Of a stretch of 64,000 nt of DNA, positions 45,886 to 56,570 are shown in pieces. Under the pieces are notes generated by a model. It ran no database searches. It saw only the letters and a list, made by a program, of their open reading frames with translations, and was not told where the DNA came from. Numbering within the stretch: position 1 is the first letter of the stretch; each line of letters begins with the position of its first letter. The translations under genes and the position numbers were made by a program. Source of the DNA: Pleurodeles waltl. Taxonomy: Eukaryota > Chordata > Amphibia > Caudata > Salamandridae. The stretch is taken from positions 58,151,533 through 58,215,532 of the forward strand of contig NC_090444.1 of assembly GCF_031143425.1 (NCBI RefSeq), written 5' to 3'.

Positions 45886-46680
45886 ATACTAATCCAGCAC
45901 AGTGCAACAACATGCAGTTACACCAGGCATTAACCCTGCCACTGTCCATTCGAATATGGGCAAAGTCCCCACCAAACGAGAAAAAATTCCGTTTTGGTTA
46001 GCTTCAAAAATAAACACGCTGGATGCAGTCTTTCCCCATACGGGACCTCAGGAAACACATATAATACTCACTATGTGCTTGCCATTTGGGAAGGTTCCCT
46101 CAGTGGAGAACTGCAATACATGGGGTACAACATTTGCCACGTCTATACCACCACACAGTACACCAACACTTGCCAACAAATGCAAAATGAAAACAGGGCT
46201 TCCCTGGCCCTGGATTTGGGGATATAATTGATGGGCAATTTTGCCACTGTGTCTTCAATAATTTTGAGTAATCTTTAAGGGGAAGCAGGAGCACTAGCAG
46301 CGCGCATGTGGCTCTGGGATGTTCTGCTGCAGGATGAAGAACACGAGTTGCCAAAGATAATTGCCGAGACCTACTCTAGCATTAGGCAGGATAGTCTGGG
46401 AGCCAGACCAAGTAAAACACAATTGCATGGTACATCCAATAAGGATCCTACCAACCAAGCACATGAGGGTTCTACAAAACATTGGGATAAACAAAAACAA
46501 ATACCTAAAAAAAGAAAGGGGAGACCCTCCGCATTCGGAGACCCCTCAGAATCGCTATAATCTTAGAAATAGAGATTACATATAAACTCCAGATAGATAT
46601 CAATATTCTGATACACTTCAATCTCGTTCCTTTCGGAACTCACCGGATAAACGCAGTGAGAGAGGTGGGTGGTCCGACCT
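45886..46680 (+). pseudogene. ERV copy 2: gag C-terminal half
   Basis: Pieces read TPGINPATVH and FPHTGPQET, MCLPFGKVP, then KIIAETYSSIRQDSLGARP and a basic tail (KKRKGRP, YNLRNRDY, RSFRNSPDKRSERGG). The order is the same as in copy 1. The tail is rich in Arg, Asn and Gly with no CCHC knuckle, which is what one would expect of a foamy-type Gag. Frames change at least twice. Confidence 0.6.
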
Positions 46681-46821
46681 GTGAATCAAGTACTTGAAAC
46701 TGAAAAGGGACTCACTCGCTCATCAGACATTTCCATTAAAAAAAAGAGAAACTTCCCCAACAAAAACCCCAATTCAAAAAGAAAAAAATGGCAGTGGTTT
46801 TTATATGAATAGCCAATCAGG

Positions 46822-47043
46822 ATGACAGCTTTACTAATTAACAGAACATGGACACTGGCCCTGCTAGACAGTGAGGAAGAGGTCACAATCGTTTGCTGGA
46901 ATCTTCAAGAGCATCTGGCGGTGAAAGCAACTGATGACTTTTTACAAGTCGAGACTGTGGACATGAGTGCCTCCAAACCCGATAGGGTGTATAAAGTAAC
47001 AATTCACTTAGAAGGGGACATTGAACGCATAATAGAAGTTATC
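46822..47043 (+). pseudogene. ERV copy 2: protease, first part
   Basis: The active-site strand reads ALLDSEEEVTIV. As in copy 1, the Asp and Ser remain and the next two residues differ from the Gly-Ala expected of the family. The frame continues to EGDIERIIEVIF and is cut by the LTR element at 47049; it resumes at 51091 (WDHVVNIYDVLL). Confidence 0.65.
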
Positions 47044-47137
47044 TTTTGTGTAGGAGGCTGGCCTGGTTTGTAGTGGGTACCTAAGGTACTTACACCTTAT
47101 ACCAGGTCCGTCTCCTATATTGGTGGAAGCAGTGGGA

Positions 47138-47542
47138 TTAAGGGGGAATCTTCAGTGAAGGGAGGGATAGTGGATACCTTCTTACCCTTTTTACCCCTAT
47201 TTTGGGAAGCTCTTGGTCCATTGTTCCAGGATCCAAGTTTCCCTGTCCTCTTTGCTTCTTAGCCTGAGCCCTTGTCAAAGCAAAGATATGCCCAGGAATG
47301 CCCAGCATGGCAGCATGGCCCTCCAACTCCATTTCAGCCCAAGCTGAAGTCTTCAAGTTTATTCCTAGCAGACATTCAGGTAGGTCTGTGGATGCCACAA
47401 CTTTCTTTGGACCAGTAACGCCACCGCAGTTGAGATTAACAACAGCCATGGGGTGGCTTGCAGTGCTGTTATTGGAGTCTGTCACTTGGTACTGATGACC
47501 AAGTATGTGTTGTTCAGAGGCCACCAGTTTTTCAGTCACCAT
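47138..47542 (-). pseudogene. Gmr1-type protease region of the 47-51 kb element
   Basis: A 134-residue frame opens MVTEKLVASEQHILGHQY and matches MVTEKLLSPGQYLAGQTY of the copy at 31760-32845, just after its DTGA site. The active-site Asp region lies upstream in a broken frame (near 47560-47600). The frame continues to SAWAEMELEGHAAMLGIP. It ends near the 3' LTR remnant. Confidence 0.7.
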
Positions 47543-47559
47543 GGTGACATTGGCATCTG

Positions 47560-48437
47560 TGTCCCTGTAGGCCTCAACCTGACCACTATTTATTAGGGGC
47601 TATTGCTTGTACTTACCCATAGTAAAGGGACAAGTAACATGGATGGCAAGGTCAATGCAACCATCAGAGACTAAAACCACCTCAGTGGTTTCCCTAACAA
47701 AATCAACCCCAATACACTTCCCAGAGTGAGTCCTGCCACCCTTGGAATAACTATTGGCAGTATTATTCTTCTCACCACCACTGCGATTGTTAGGGGCACT
47801 AGTTGAAGCAGTGGGGGTGGTGCTGGTGGGAATCTTGGTGCTTTTCTTTGGACAAGTACTATTAATTGCCCAATGGACTTTATTCTAACAGATATAGCAC
47901 CAAGGCTTTTTATTCTGATGGTTTGAAGAGGATTTAGACCCACCCCATAAGGTTTTTGTGGGCCGGATGAAGACTCTTTGTTTTTATCTTTGTCCCCACT
48001 CATGTCATGAGACTTCTTCCATTGTTCTTCTTGTCCTTGTTACCCACTGTATGAGCTGTTCTGTTCACCATTGTTCTGGCTCATATGTCTGTAAATTTCC
48101 CAATTCTTATGGAGAGGTCAGATCTGAGTCTACCAAGTACTGGTGTAACAAGTCAGACACACAATTATTCAAAAATATGTTCTCTCAAAAGAAGATTGTA
48201 TAAGCCCTCATACACTTTGCTGCCATGTAACCAGCCTTCCAAAGCCTTAACAGAACAGTGCATAAAGTCTACCCAATCTTGTGAGGACTCTTTTCTGGTT
48301 TCTCTGAACTTAATCCTGTATTGTTCAGTAGTTAACCCAAAACAATCCAAGAGTGCAGTCTTGAGAATACTGTGATTGTCTGAGTCTTCTTTACTGACAG
48401 TGAGAAATCTATCCCTCCCCTGGTCAGAAAATGTCAA
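47560..48437 (-). pseudogene. Gmr1-type gag, middle to C-terminus
   Basis: One part (48437-48165) reads LTVSKEDSDNHSILKTALL and then GWLHGSKVYEGLYNLLLREH. The segment after it contains a zinc knuckle with a TAG inside (near 47910-47870) but the same Cys-x2-Cys-x4-His-x6-Cys spacing as at 32174. At least two frame changes separate the parts. Confidence 0.65.
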
Positions 48438-48641
48438 CCACAGAATAGCAGGCTAATGCCTTTGAGGGACCCTCTGAACTTTGCAGGACCTCTCAAGTGC
48501 AGCAAACCCCTTGTCTATGTCATCCCCCACCTTGTATGGGGGAACAACTTTATGCAGATTTCTACAATCAATGGTGTCCTCCTTGATCCCATAACTCCAG
48601 AAACTGCATCTGCTGCCACCATGGGGAATTAACACCAACCC

Positions 48642-49166
48642 CTACCTTTCCCTTTCCACAGTCAAGGCCTCCCTATCAAGGGCTAGCTGTTGCTGCTGCA
48701 GCCTCATCCTGGCCTCCTCCAGGCTCGGTTTCCTGAGTTCTCTATCTTTGGAGTCATCACCCACTGAGGTGATATGGGAATGGGCAGAGGAAGATCTTTC
48801 CCTTTTTTTTCTGACCCTAGTGACCAGACCTTTGGGTCTGAAGGGAGCCCTACCTGTGTGACTACCCCTCCTACTACCAGCTACACTACAGGGTCTGCTA
48901 GGTGTAAGATCATTGGGAGAGCCCTCCTCTGAACCTGAAGGATGATTCTCTGATTCTAAGGGGTTAGATTCTCCCTCTACCTCCTCCTCCTCCTGGCTAT
49001 CAGCACACTCCTGATCATCCTGAAGGAGATGTCTCAAAAGGAAATTCTTGTTGGGGTTCTTCCTCACATCTATTTTTCTGTCTGAGCAAAGCCCCTTCAA
49101 GTCCTTGTAGGTCATGCCTTCATAGGGAGTACCAATGACCTCAGAGCTAGGCCCAGCAGTAGACAT
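48642..49166 (-). pseudogene. Gmr1-type gag N-terminus
   Basis: A 174-residue frame begins MSTAGPSSEVIGTPYEGMTY, followed by KDLKGLCSDRKIDVRKNPNK, an acidic stretch (SQEEEEVEGES), a basic Ser/Arg stretch and a C-terminal coiled-coil-like segment (ARMRLQQQQLALDREALTVE). This N-terminus is missing from the copy at 31757, so the two copies together show the full gag layout. No match to a cellular protein was recognised. Confidence 0.65.
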
Positions 49167-51085
49167 TATATGTGTGTGTTAGTGTAGTGTAGAGAAAATC
49201 TAATGATGATGTCCCACGGTGGATGGATGAATGAGGTCTGGTTTGCATTGCTGGACTCTGCCAACAAGCATTGGCAAATGCAAAGCTCGAAGTTAGCGGA
49301 AAGTGGTGCTACCCAGGACCAGGAGGGCCCTGGTGGACTTAACTAGGGAGGGGGAGTCAGAGGAAGCTCTTAGCAACTCAGAGAGCCCTAAGAAGACCAG
49401 GCAGTGCACACATGAGTCCCACAGCATGGGGACAAAGAAGGTGCAAAAGGTGCCCCACACAGCACTACATTAAAGGGATCCCACACCGCCAGAGAACCAC
49501 GCGGGAAGCTGTGCGTCACAGGAAGGAGTGCTGGGGGCCAGAGCTGCACAGTGCACGAAGAACTTAATGGAAGGATGCCAATAAGCCTTGGTAACTGCAA
49601 AACACATGGTTCACGGGGGTTCTGTCTTGCTTTGGGAGGCAAGCTCTTACCTCCACCAAAGTTGGACAGCTGAACATCAGGACAATCTAGACAACTTCAG
49701 TCCACCACCTGTGATGCAGGATCCATGCAGCTCATCAGGAGAGGGGTCCAACACAACTGGTCGTCATTGCAGAGAGGTGGCTGCTGAAGCAGGGGAGTGA
49801 CTTCTTCACTCCAAGGGAGATTTCTTCATTCTTCTGGTGCAGTCTGAAGACAGGCTTTCCTCTGAGGATGTACAACTGGGAAACAGTTGCAGTTGCTGGC
49901 AGGAGCTGAAGATACAATGTTGCAGAGGTCGTATTTGCTCCTTTGTTGTAGTTGTAAAGTTCCTGGAGGGTCCAGATGCAGTTTCTTCGGTAAGAAGGTG
50001 CAGTAAAGGATGCAAAGGATTCCTGCTGGAGTCTTGCAATCTGAATCTGAAGAATCACCCCTGAGAGAGACACTAAATAGCCCTGGAAGGGGGATTGGTC
50101 AACTAAATAGGTAAGCACCTATCAGGGGAAGGCTCTGACGTCACCTGCTGGCACTTGCCAATCAGATGCTCCCAGAATTCCCTGCCAACTTGAAATCCAA
50201 GATGGCAATAACCAAGGACCCTCTGGAGGAGGTTTGAGCACCAGCCCTGGGGTGGTGATGGACAGGGGAGTGGTCACTTCCCTTTCCTTTGTCCAGTTTC
50301 ATGTCAGAGCAGGGACTGGGGGTCCCTGAGCCGGTGTAGACTGGATCATGCAAGGTGGGCACCATCTGTGCCCTTCAAAGCATTTCCAGAGGCTTGGGGA
50401 GGCTACCCCTCTCAAATCTGTAACACCGATTTCCAAAGGGAGAGGGTGTAACACTCCTCTCCCAAAGGAAATCCTTTGTTTGGCCTTCCTGGGCATGAGC
50501 TGCTCAAGCAACAGGAGGGCAGAAACCTGTCTGTGAGGTGGCAGCAGGTGGGGCTGCCTGCAAAACCTCAGAAGGCTGGAATGGCAATACAGGGGGTCCT
50601 CTAAGGAGCCCCCAGAGTGCATGGAATCATAGAACCAGTGCTTGTGAAAGCATTGAGGCATGATTCCAAAATGTTTGTTACCAAAAATGCCTATGTTCGG
50701 AGTTACCATTATGTAGCTGGACATAGGTAGTTACATATGTCCAGTACACGTGTAAAATGGCACCCCGCACTCACGAAGTCCGGGAAAATGGTCCTAGAGG
50801 TTGTGGAGGTACCTATGCTAGAGCAAGCGTGCCCTCACACAGAGGCACTCTGCACCCTGCCCTCAGGGCTGGAGGGCCTGCTATAGGGGTGACATATAAG
50901 TGACCTGGTGCAGTGTAAATGGCAGTGAAAGGGTGCATGCACCTTTTCACGCAGGCTGCAATGACAGTCCTGCAGAAGCGCATAATCACTGGGGTCCTGG
51001 TTAGCAGGATCCCAGAGAACACAGTCAAGCACATTGACCTCAGGCAGAAAATGGGGGTAACCATCACAAAAAGTACTTTCCTACA
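49167..51085 (-). mobile_element. 5' LTR and leader of the 47-51 kb element
   Basis: From 51085 the minus strand matches the family B LTR starts (for example GGTTACCCCCA). Further blocks are shared with 36400-37900, including CTGACGTCACCTGCTGG at about 50138. The boundary between LTR and leader could not be placed. Frames of up to 141 residues here carry no domain. Confidence 0.6.
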
Positions 51086-51090
51086 TTTTG

Positions 51091-51235
51091 GGATCATGTT
51101 GTTAACATTTATGATGTTTTACTGGTCAAAAAGGATTGGCCACCTTAATATGTCCCTAATCTCCCACATGGGGAAGATGTAATTGAAGCTTCTTTCTTTC
51201 CCCTTGTTTCCAGAGAGCTCCGGGAGATTTACACA
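51091..51235 (+). pseudogene. ERV copy 2: protease, second part, and RT start
   Basis: It continues the protease frame after the insertion (NIYDVLLVKKDWPP), with one stop, and leads into the RT region. The same segment is uninterrupted in copy 1 (minus strand, 16120-16020). Confidence 0.65.
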
Positions 51236-52160
51236 ATGGATTGGGCGAAGGTGTCGGCCCCCATGTTATACCGCAATCATGTACCGTGGAACAACGGTTC
51301 TCTCTACCATATCAGAGCAATTAAATCCCAACCTCGACCCCACTGCCCAATAAAGCATGAAGCTAGAGCACCTGTGAGGGAAATCCTCACACAGCAGGAG
51401 TATCAGGGTGTAATTGAGCCCTTTGTCTCACCAATGAATAACTCTTTGTTCCCTGTAGCTAAACCAGACCATTCATATATAGTAGTCTCAGACTATAGAC
51501 ATTTAAATAGTTATACACATACATTTACCATTCAAAATGCACATAGCACAGCACTCATTAACAATATAGTGCGCAAAACATACAAAACAACCTTGGATAT
51601 TTCCAATAGTTTTTCCTGCCAAAATATAGCGCCTGAGAGTAGGGGCTTAACAAGTTTCAGCACCACAGTCTCCCTAAAAAGGTTTTGCCTGCTCCCCCAG
51701 AACTGTTTTCAGCAGCACACGGCATTGATCATGAAGCATTGTCCTATGTAGATGACATCACCTTATGAATGATTGTCTCGTTCAACATGTAAGATGGGTC
51801 GTCTGCATTGTTGTGGGATTTGCCAAATTGGGCTACAAATGTAATTTAAAAAAATGAAAATAGCTTTCCTTAGTGTCCTATTTTTAGGATATGAATTGTC
51901 TGATGAAGGCAATAGCCTAGCGCCCCCATTTTTAGAGAAATGCACACAATTGCAACCACCAAATACCATCAAAAAACTCTAGTCACTTTTGGTCTTTTTA
52001 AATTTTGGCAGAACATCCATACCAGATTGTGCACAATGCATCAAACCATTATATGATTTGATATGCCCTGACTTTTCATGCAAATATTGAACAGTCAAAC
52101 ACACATCCATTCTCAGAGCAGCTAAACACTTACACATAAGAAACAACAAAACACATTTGG
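51236..52160 (+). pseudogene. ERV copy 2: reverse transcriptase
   Basis: The fingers read VREILTQQEYQGVIEPF and NNSLFPVAKPD. The palm has VSDYRHLNS and KTTLDISNSF (first catalytic Asp). After a frame change SYVDDITL lies at about 51743-51763. A thumb-like part with LVTFGLFKF-type sequence follows to about 52030 in another frame. The YVDD box is complete, unlike FVDD in copy 1. At least three frame breaks. Confidence 0.75.
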
Positions 52161-52198
52161 TCATCAGAGTAATTGCTGGTGCCATTGGTTTTACCTAG

Positions 52199-52930
52199 GT
52201 GACATGCAATGAAGGTGATACCGTCCTGATTGGATACAAATCACACTTGTACTCTACAGCAGAACAAAGCTTTGGTCCCACAGAAAAATCTCTGACTGCT
52301 GTTCATATGGCTGTCATTAAATATAGACCTCTCACCCAGGGGAAATGCATTATTGTCATGTCTCCAATTCCAGCCCTTGAGGCTGTTACCAAAACCAGTG
52401 TTCTTAAAACTAAGGCACTACATCCAAGTTGGATTCAAAAGGCAACGTCTCTGATGGCCACTGATGTTGATTATGTTTTCGACCCAAAATTACAAACTCA
52501 AGAGTTCCTACAATATGAACTTGAATATCCAGTTCCAGCAAACACATTGCCTATTGAAGATAATCAAATAATTATGTACACTGATGGCTCAGCCCACAGT
52601 AGGCACTAAACATCAATACTCCGGCGCATGAACAGTCATGAGTGGCTACATGAAGGATGCTGAATTCCATCTACAACACACTTGCACACAGACCTTAGGG
52701 GACTGCACTGCACAACCAGCAGAGCTGAAGAGACTGTTGATGGCACTAGAACACACAGATCCTGGACAGTTACATGAATTATCTGTGATTTGTACTACTG
52801 CGTCCAGTCCTTCAATGAATATCTGTATTACTGGTACGAGAATGGGTTCAGAGATTCGAAAGGTAACACCATTACCATTAAATACAGACTTCTGAGGGAT
52901 AAAGTAGCGGGTCTGAAAGAAATGCTACCC
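52199..52930 (+). pseudogene. ERV copy 2: RT connection and RNase H
   Basis: Frame 52199-52609 ends with IIMYTDGSA, the RNase H catalytic start, and then breaks. The next piece (52638-52895) has GDCTAQPAELKRLLMALEHT, retaining the Glu that copy 1 lost. A last piece in a third frame (from 52790) leads towards integrase. Confidence 0.75.
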
Positions 52931-52959
52931 AGTGTCCATGTAATTCAGTGTCCCAGTGT

Positions 52960-54140
52960 AGTTCATACATTGCGACAGCAATGTGTTGGAACACACATTG
53001 CTGTCAATACCTTGGCCAATGAAGCAACCAAGTCAGCAGTAGCTATGGCTTCTGTTGCTGCAATAACTCACTCACTGATGAGATTGGATGATGAAACCCT
53101 GACTGCTGTGAAAGATGCGGCTGAAGGCAAACCAATGCTGAAGGCATATCCTGCTAAATATTCCTACTGCATATCTAGCCTCAATACTGACAATCGTGTG
53201 ATCCCCAACAAATATCAAAGACCTGAATTGATTAAAGCATTGCATGAGTGGGTTGCTTCTGCCCATGCTGGTGTGGCGGATACTATTTCCTTGTTACAAG
53301 CCCATTACTTGTGGCCAGGTGTATACAGGTGTATGATGTCCTTTGTTTTGACATCAGTCAACAAATAAAATAGTCCACCGTCAAACGCCTACTGCAGACA
53401 CCCCTCCTACTTTCTAACAAACCTTTACAATGTGTGTACCTGGACCATTGTGGTTCCTTGACACCTGATGGTGCCTACAAATACATTTTAGTCGCTATTG
53501 ACTCCTGCTTCAGATTTCTAGGGGTAAGGCCACAGCGCTTGGCTGATGCTCAAACTGTAAAGATTTGCAAGTCTTCATTGGCACATATGCCGTTGTGGCT
53601 TTCCACTCAAACCAGGGCCCTGCTTTTGCCTCATGGGCTTTCAGGGATGCCATGGCTTCATTAGGGGGCCCAACTTTATTATTCGTCTCCATTTCATCCT
53701 GAGGGAAATAGTGTCTTGGAGCGAAGAAACCTGGATTTTAAGCAATCCTTAACAGCAGAGTATTAGGCATGGGTCATAGTTGTCTTAATCACCTGTACGG
53801 AGTCCAGAGAGCACTTAGTAATCTACAGGAAGGTCCCTGGGGTGTTGTACCTCATATAAATACCTGTTCGGAACACACATGTATGTTCCAGATGTTGATG
53901 GTCCTGGCGCAGAGGTGACAGAAACACCTTTTGACATAAATTAACGTGCCACTGCCTTGAAGGACAGTTCCATGACGACAACGCATCTGTCAGTGCTGCC
54001 TCCTTTGGAATAGGGGATGCACCAATAACACCAACATTCCCAAAGTTGGGCATCCAGTGCATGGAAACACTGCTGTGAAAAAGGGAGTTTGGTCCTTCTT
54101 ATTGTGCACTGGTTACCAGAAAGAGCAAGCACACATTAAG
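52960..54140 (+). pseudogene. ERV copy 2: integrase
   Basis: The zinc domain reads LIKALHEWVASAH then LLQAHYLWPG (up to about 53320). The core (53434-53664) opens YLDHCGSLTPDGAYKYILVA, retaining the first Asp. The second Asp region is frame-shifted (near 53600), and the Glu region (SVLERRN) lies near 53710. The C-terminal part aligns with 13273-13052 of copy 1 to about 54115. Several stops; not functional. Confidence 0.7.
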
Positions 54141-54349
54141 CACTCTCTGTAAAACCTCTTGCTATAAAGGCCACATAGACTCTCATGTAAATGGCATGGA
54201 CTTTAAATTAGATCTAATGAAATTAAATTAAATTTAGTTATAAAGATTAGTAAAAATCATGGGGTGCATTTTCAAAAAGACTGTATATTAGCTACTTTCA
54301 AAAGTGACAAGTATTAGGCCAATCCATAGTAAAAGATATTTGGAGAGAA
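54141..54349. other. unassigned sequence past ERV copy 2
   Basis: AT-rich; alignment with ERV copy 1 is lost here. Confidence 0.4.
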
Positions 54350-54517
54350 ATGCAGGATGATCTGAAGTGTATGGTCTTAAATGTGGTAAATGAAAAGGGT
54401 GTTGGAGAATTATTGGGGATAGCCAATATTAAAAGAGCTATGAGGGAGCTAGGTATTGTACCAGGTTTTTATGAGCAGCTGCATGTGAGTTTTTATAAAC
54501 AGATAAATATTCCTTAA
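54350..54517 (+). other. unassigned small frame (55 residues)
   Basis: A frame opens MQDDLKCMVLNVVNEKG, with ELLGIANIKRAMRELG and YEQLHVSFYK before a TAA. It is preceded in frame by SIVKDIWRE. Composition looks protein-like (amphipathic, mixed charge). I do not recognise a family, and it could be a decayed envelope piece, part of an unknown element or chance. Confidence 0.25.
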
Positions 54518-55496
54518 TAGGTCCATTATAGATAAGTGATCAGTCACATTTCTGTTTTCACGTCAAAACGGATTTTAATTACTGGTAATTTACGTAAGAA
54601 AACTACTATGTATATTTTTGTTTTATTTTTGATATTTGAAAAGTTTCCATGGCTTGTGACACATCTGAAATACACATATAAATAACCACCTATTTCATGC
54701 TGTTTTGTCTCTTTTCACAAAGTGTGGTGCCAGTGTTCTGTTGATTCTATTGATACTAACCAAGCTTATGTGTACAAAGAGTTTCTCAGTGTATGTTGTC
54801 TGTGCACATATGGTGATTTCTTTCTTACTCACTGTGTCCTTGTTTGCTTCCAGAGTACCCCACAGCAGTCTGAATCCAGCCACACATGAAGCTCAGGCTC
54901 TACCCTTGGTTCCAGATTGATTGTGGTCACTTGCTTCCTTCGCCTCCACCCCTCCAATAAGAAAGTCTACATTCTAAGTTTGCCGCCAGGGTGTTTGTTG
55001 GATATTGATTCTCTGCTCACTACTTGTACTGCTTCACAGCTTAGATGGGATAATGCCTATTTAGTATCAAATGTTAGCCATGTGCTCACTGAATCAGATA
55101 TATGGAGCACACCTTCAAGGATAATTATTCTGTTTTATTTTGCAATATCACTTTTGATAAAATATTGCCAAATTTCATTCAATTATTATTTTGAAATTAT
55201 TGATATATCAATTTTCTAATGAATCCTCGATCTGTTACACTGCCTTGTTACAATTTGATCAATTTGATCCACATCGTCCTTCAAACATTCTTTTTTACAC
55301 TTACTGTAATTGATAATGTATATCAACCTCAGGTCTGATTTTTCACTTTGCCAAACATGTGCTTTCGGAAGAGAAACTCCAAAATGGTAAGTATTAAAGT
55401 GCCCAAAACACCACAAACTCAGCACAAATGCTGAAACAATCTGCAGCACAGCCAGGTTCCGCCAGACCACAGGTCCCTCAAATGGTCAATGCAGAT
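54518..55496. other. unassigned sequence
   Basis: Frames of up to 100 residues on both strands without domains. An acceptor-like TTGTTTGCTTCCAG at about 54854 has no partner exon that I can support. Confidence 0.35.
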
Positions 55497-55659
55497 GAGG
55501 GGTGAGAACACAAAACTGTTGAGCTGGTCTATCTCCCTACAGGGAAAGGACTTTATGGTGGAACACCACCCTGATGGTCTTTCCAGGTTCTTTCACCTTA
55601 GTGATGAGAACTCCCAACAGGTTGGGTACTTCTCCCCACTTTCAGCTGGAAGGGACGCA
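55497..55659 (+). pseudogene. Gmr1-type RNase H fragment, third copy
   Basis: CAAAACTGTTGAG, CATCTCCCTACAGGGAA-like and GGTCTTTCCAGGTTCTT blocks match 39049-39170, the RNase H C-terminus of the large element. It has a deletion of about 20 bases. An LTR-like start follows at 55660. Confidence 0.7.
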
Positions 55660-56570
55660 TGTTAGAGCTTGCATTCTTGGTGTGTTTTCCCTTGAATTTC
55701 TGTCTTTGCTTCCTGTATTTTTGACTGTGTGCTTGACTTTCGTTTCTGCTGATTTTGGTACTCAAGGCACTTTACCACTGTGACCAGTGGTAATGTGCAA
55801 GTGCTCTCTGTCTAAATTGTATTGGTGATTGGCTTTTCCGTGATTGACATATTTTATTTACTAGTAAGTCCTTGGTAAAGTTTACTAGAGGTGCCCATAG
55901 CCTGTAAATCAAATAATACTACGGGGCCCACAGCACTGATTGTGCCACCCACATGAGTAACCCTGTAAATATGTCTCAGACCTGCCACTGCAATGTCTGT
56001 GTCTGCCCTTTTAAACTGACGGTTTGACTAAGGATGCTTTTCCAGAAACTGATGCATCCCTTCCCTAGGATGAAATAATTTACCCATTGCTTACCCGTGG
56101 AGAAAGAATCAACGGACAGCCTCACTTGCGAATAAGGAATCGACACATCACTTGCTTTTCCGATGTACATTTGCCCCTGCAAATTATTTATGATCCAAAC
56201 CAGGTACTTTGTGCTAAAACAACACATCCATTGATTCTTATGCATTAAGACTCTTTTTACTTTAAAAACTGATATCCTTTCTTGTGTATGTTGGATTTTG
56301 TTGTGTTGATCTTGTTTGATTTAGATAAATATTGGCTATTTCTCTAAACTGGTATGGAGCCCTTTTGTGGTGTTTTCATTGTGTTAATGTGTGTGTTTGT
56401 GCAAATAATTTACATATTGCCTCTGAGATAAGCCTGACTGCTTGTTCCAAGCTACCAAGGGGGTGAGCAGGTGTTATCTGAGCTGTGTATCTCCCTTACC
56501 CTGACTAGAGTGAGGGTTAATACTTGGACAGGGTGTAGACTGACTGGCAACTAAAGACCCCATTTCTAAT
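55660..56570 (+). mobile_element. LTR-like sequence after the third RNase H fragment
   Basis: TGTTAGAGCTTGCATTCTTGG follows directly after a short purine-rich stretch, the position expected for a 3' LTR. The interior (GGTACTCAAGGCACTTTACC, GGTGCCCATAGCCTGTAAA) looks like a gypsy LTR of a different family from A and B. The 3' end was not found; 56570 is a rough guess. Confidence 0.4.

Larger units (their letters stand above)
47049..51085 (-). mobile_element. family B LTR element carrying gag and protease only
   Basis: The 4,037-bp unit lies inside ERV copy 2, flanked by TTTTG on both sides (47044-47048, 51086-51090). Its sense strand is minus: an LTR starts TGTAGGAAAGTACTTTTTG at 51085, gag starts at 49166, and the protease lies at 47542-47138. 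Only about 60 bases of the 3' LTR are kept (47112-47049). Integrase, RT and RNase H are absent. ERV copy 1 supplies the empty site. Confidence 0.82.
43015..54140 (+). mobile_element. foamy-like endogenous retrovirus, copy 2, with three nested insertions
   Basis: Leader, gag, protease, RT, RNase H and integrase occur in the same order as in copy 1 (12394-18250) but on the other strand. Copy 2 is about 11 kb because of insertions at 43614-44587, 44926-45882 and 47049-51085. Removing these leaves a span that aligns with copy 1 along its length. Frames are broken in many places. Recognisable envelope sequence is missing after integrase. Confidence 0.8.

Noticed and set aside
51236..51751. A host gene with a reverse-transcriptase-like domain
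   Set aside because: It aligns with the ERV copy 1 RT and is flanked on both sides by ERV protease and RNase H sequence.
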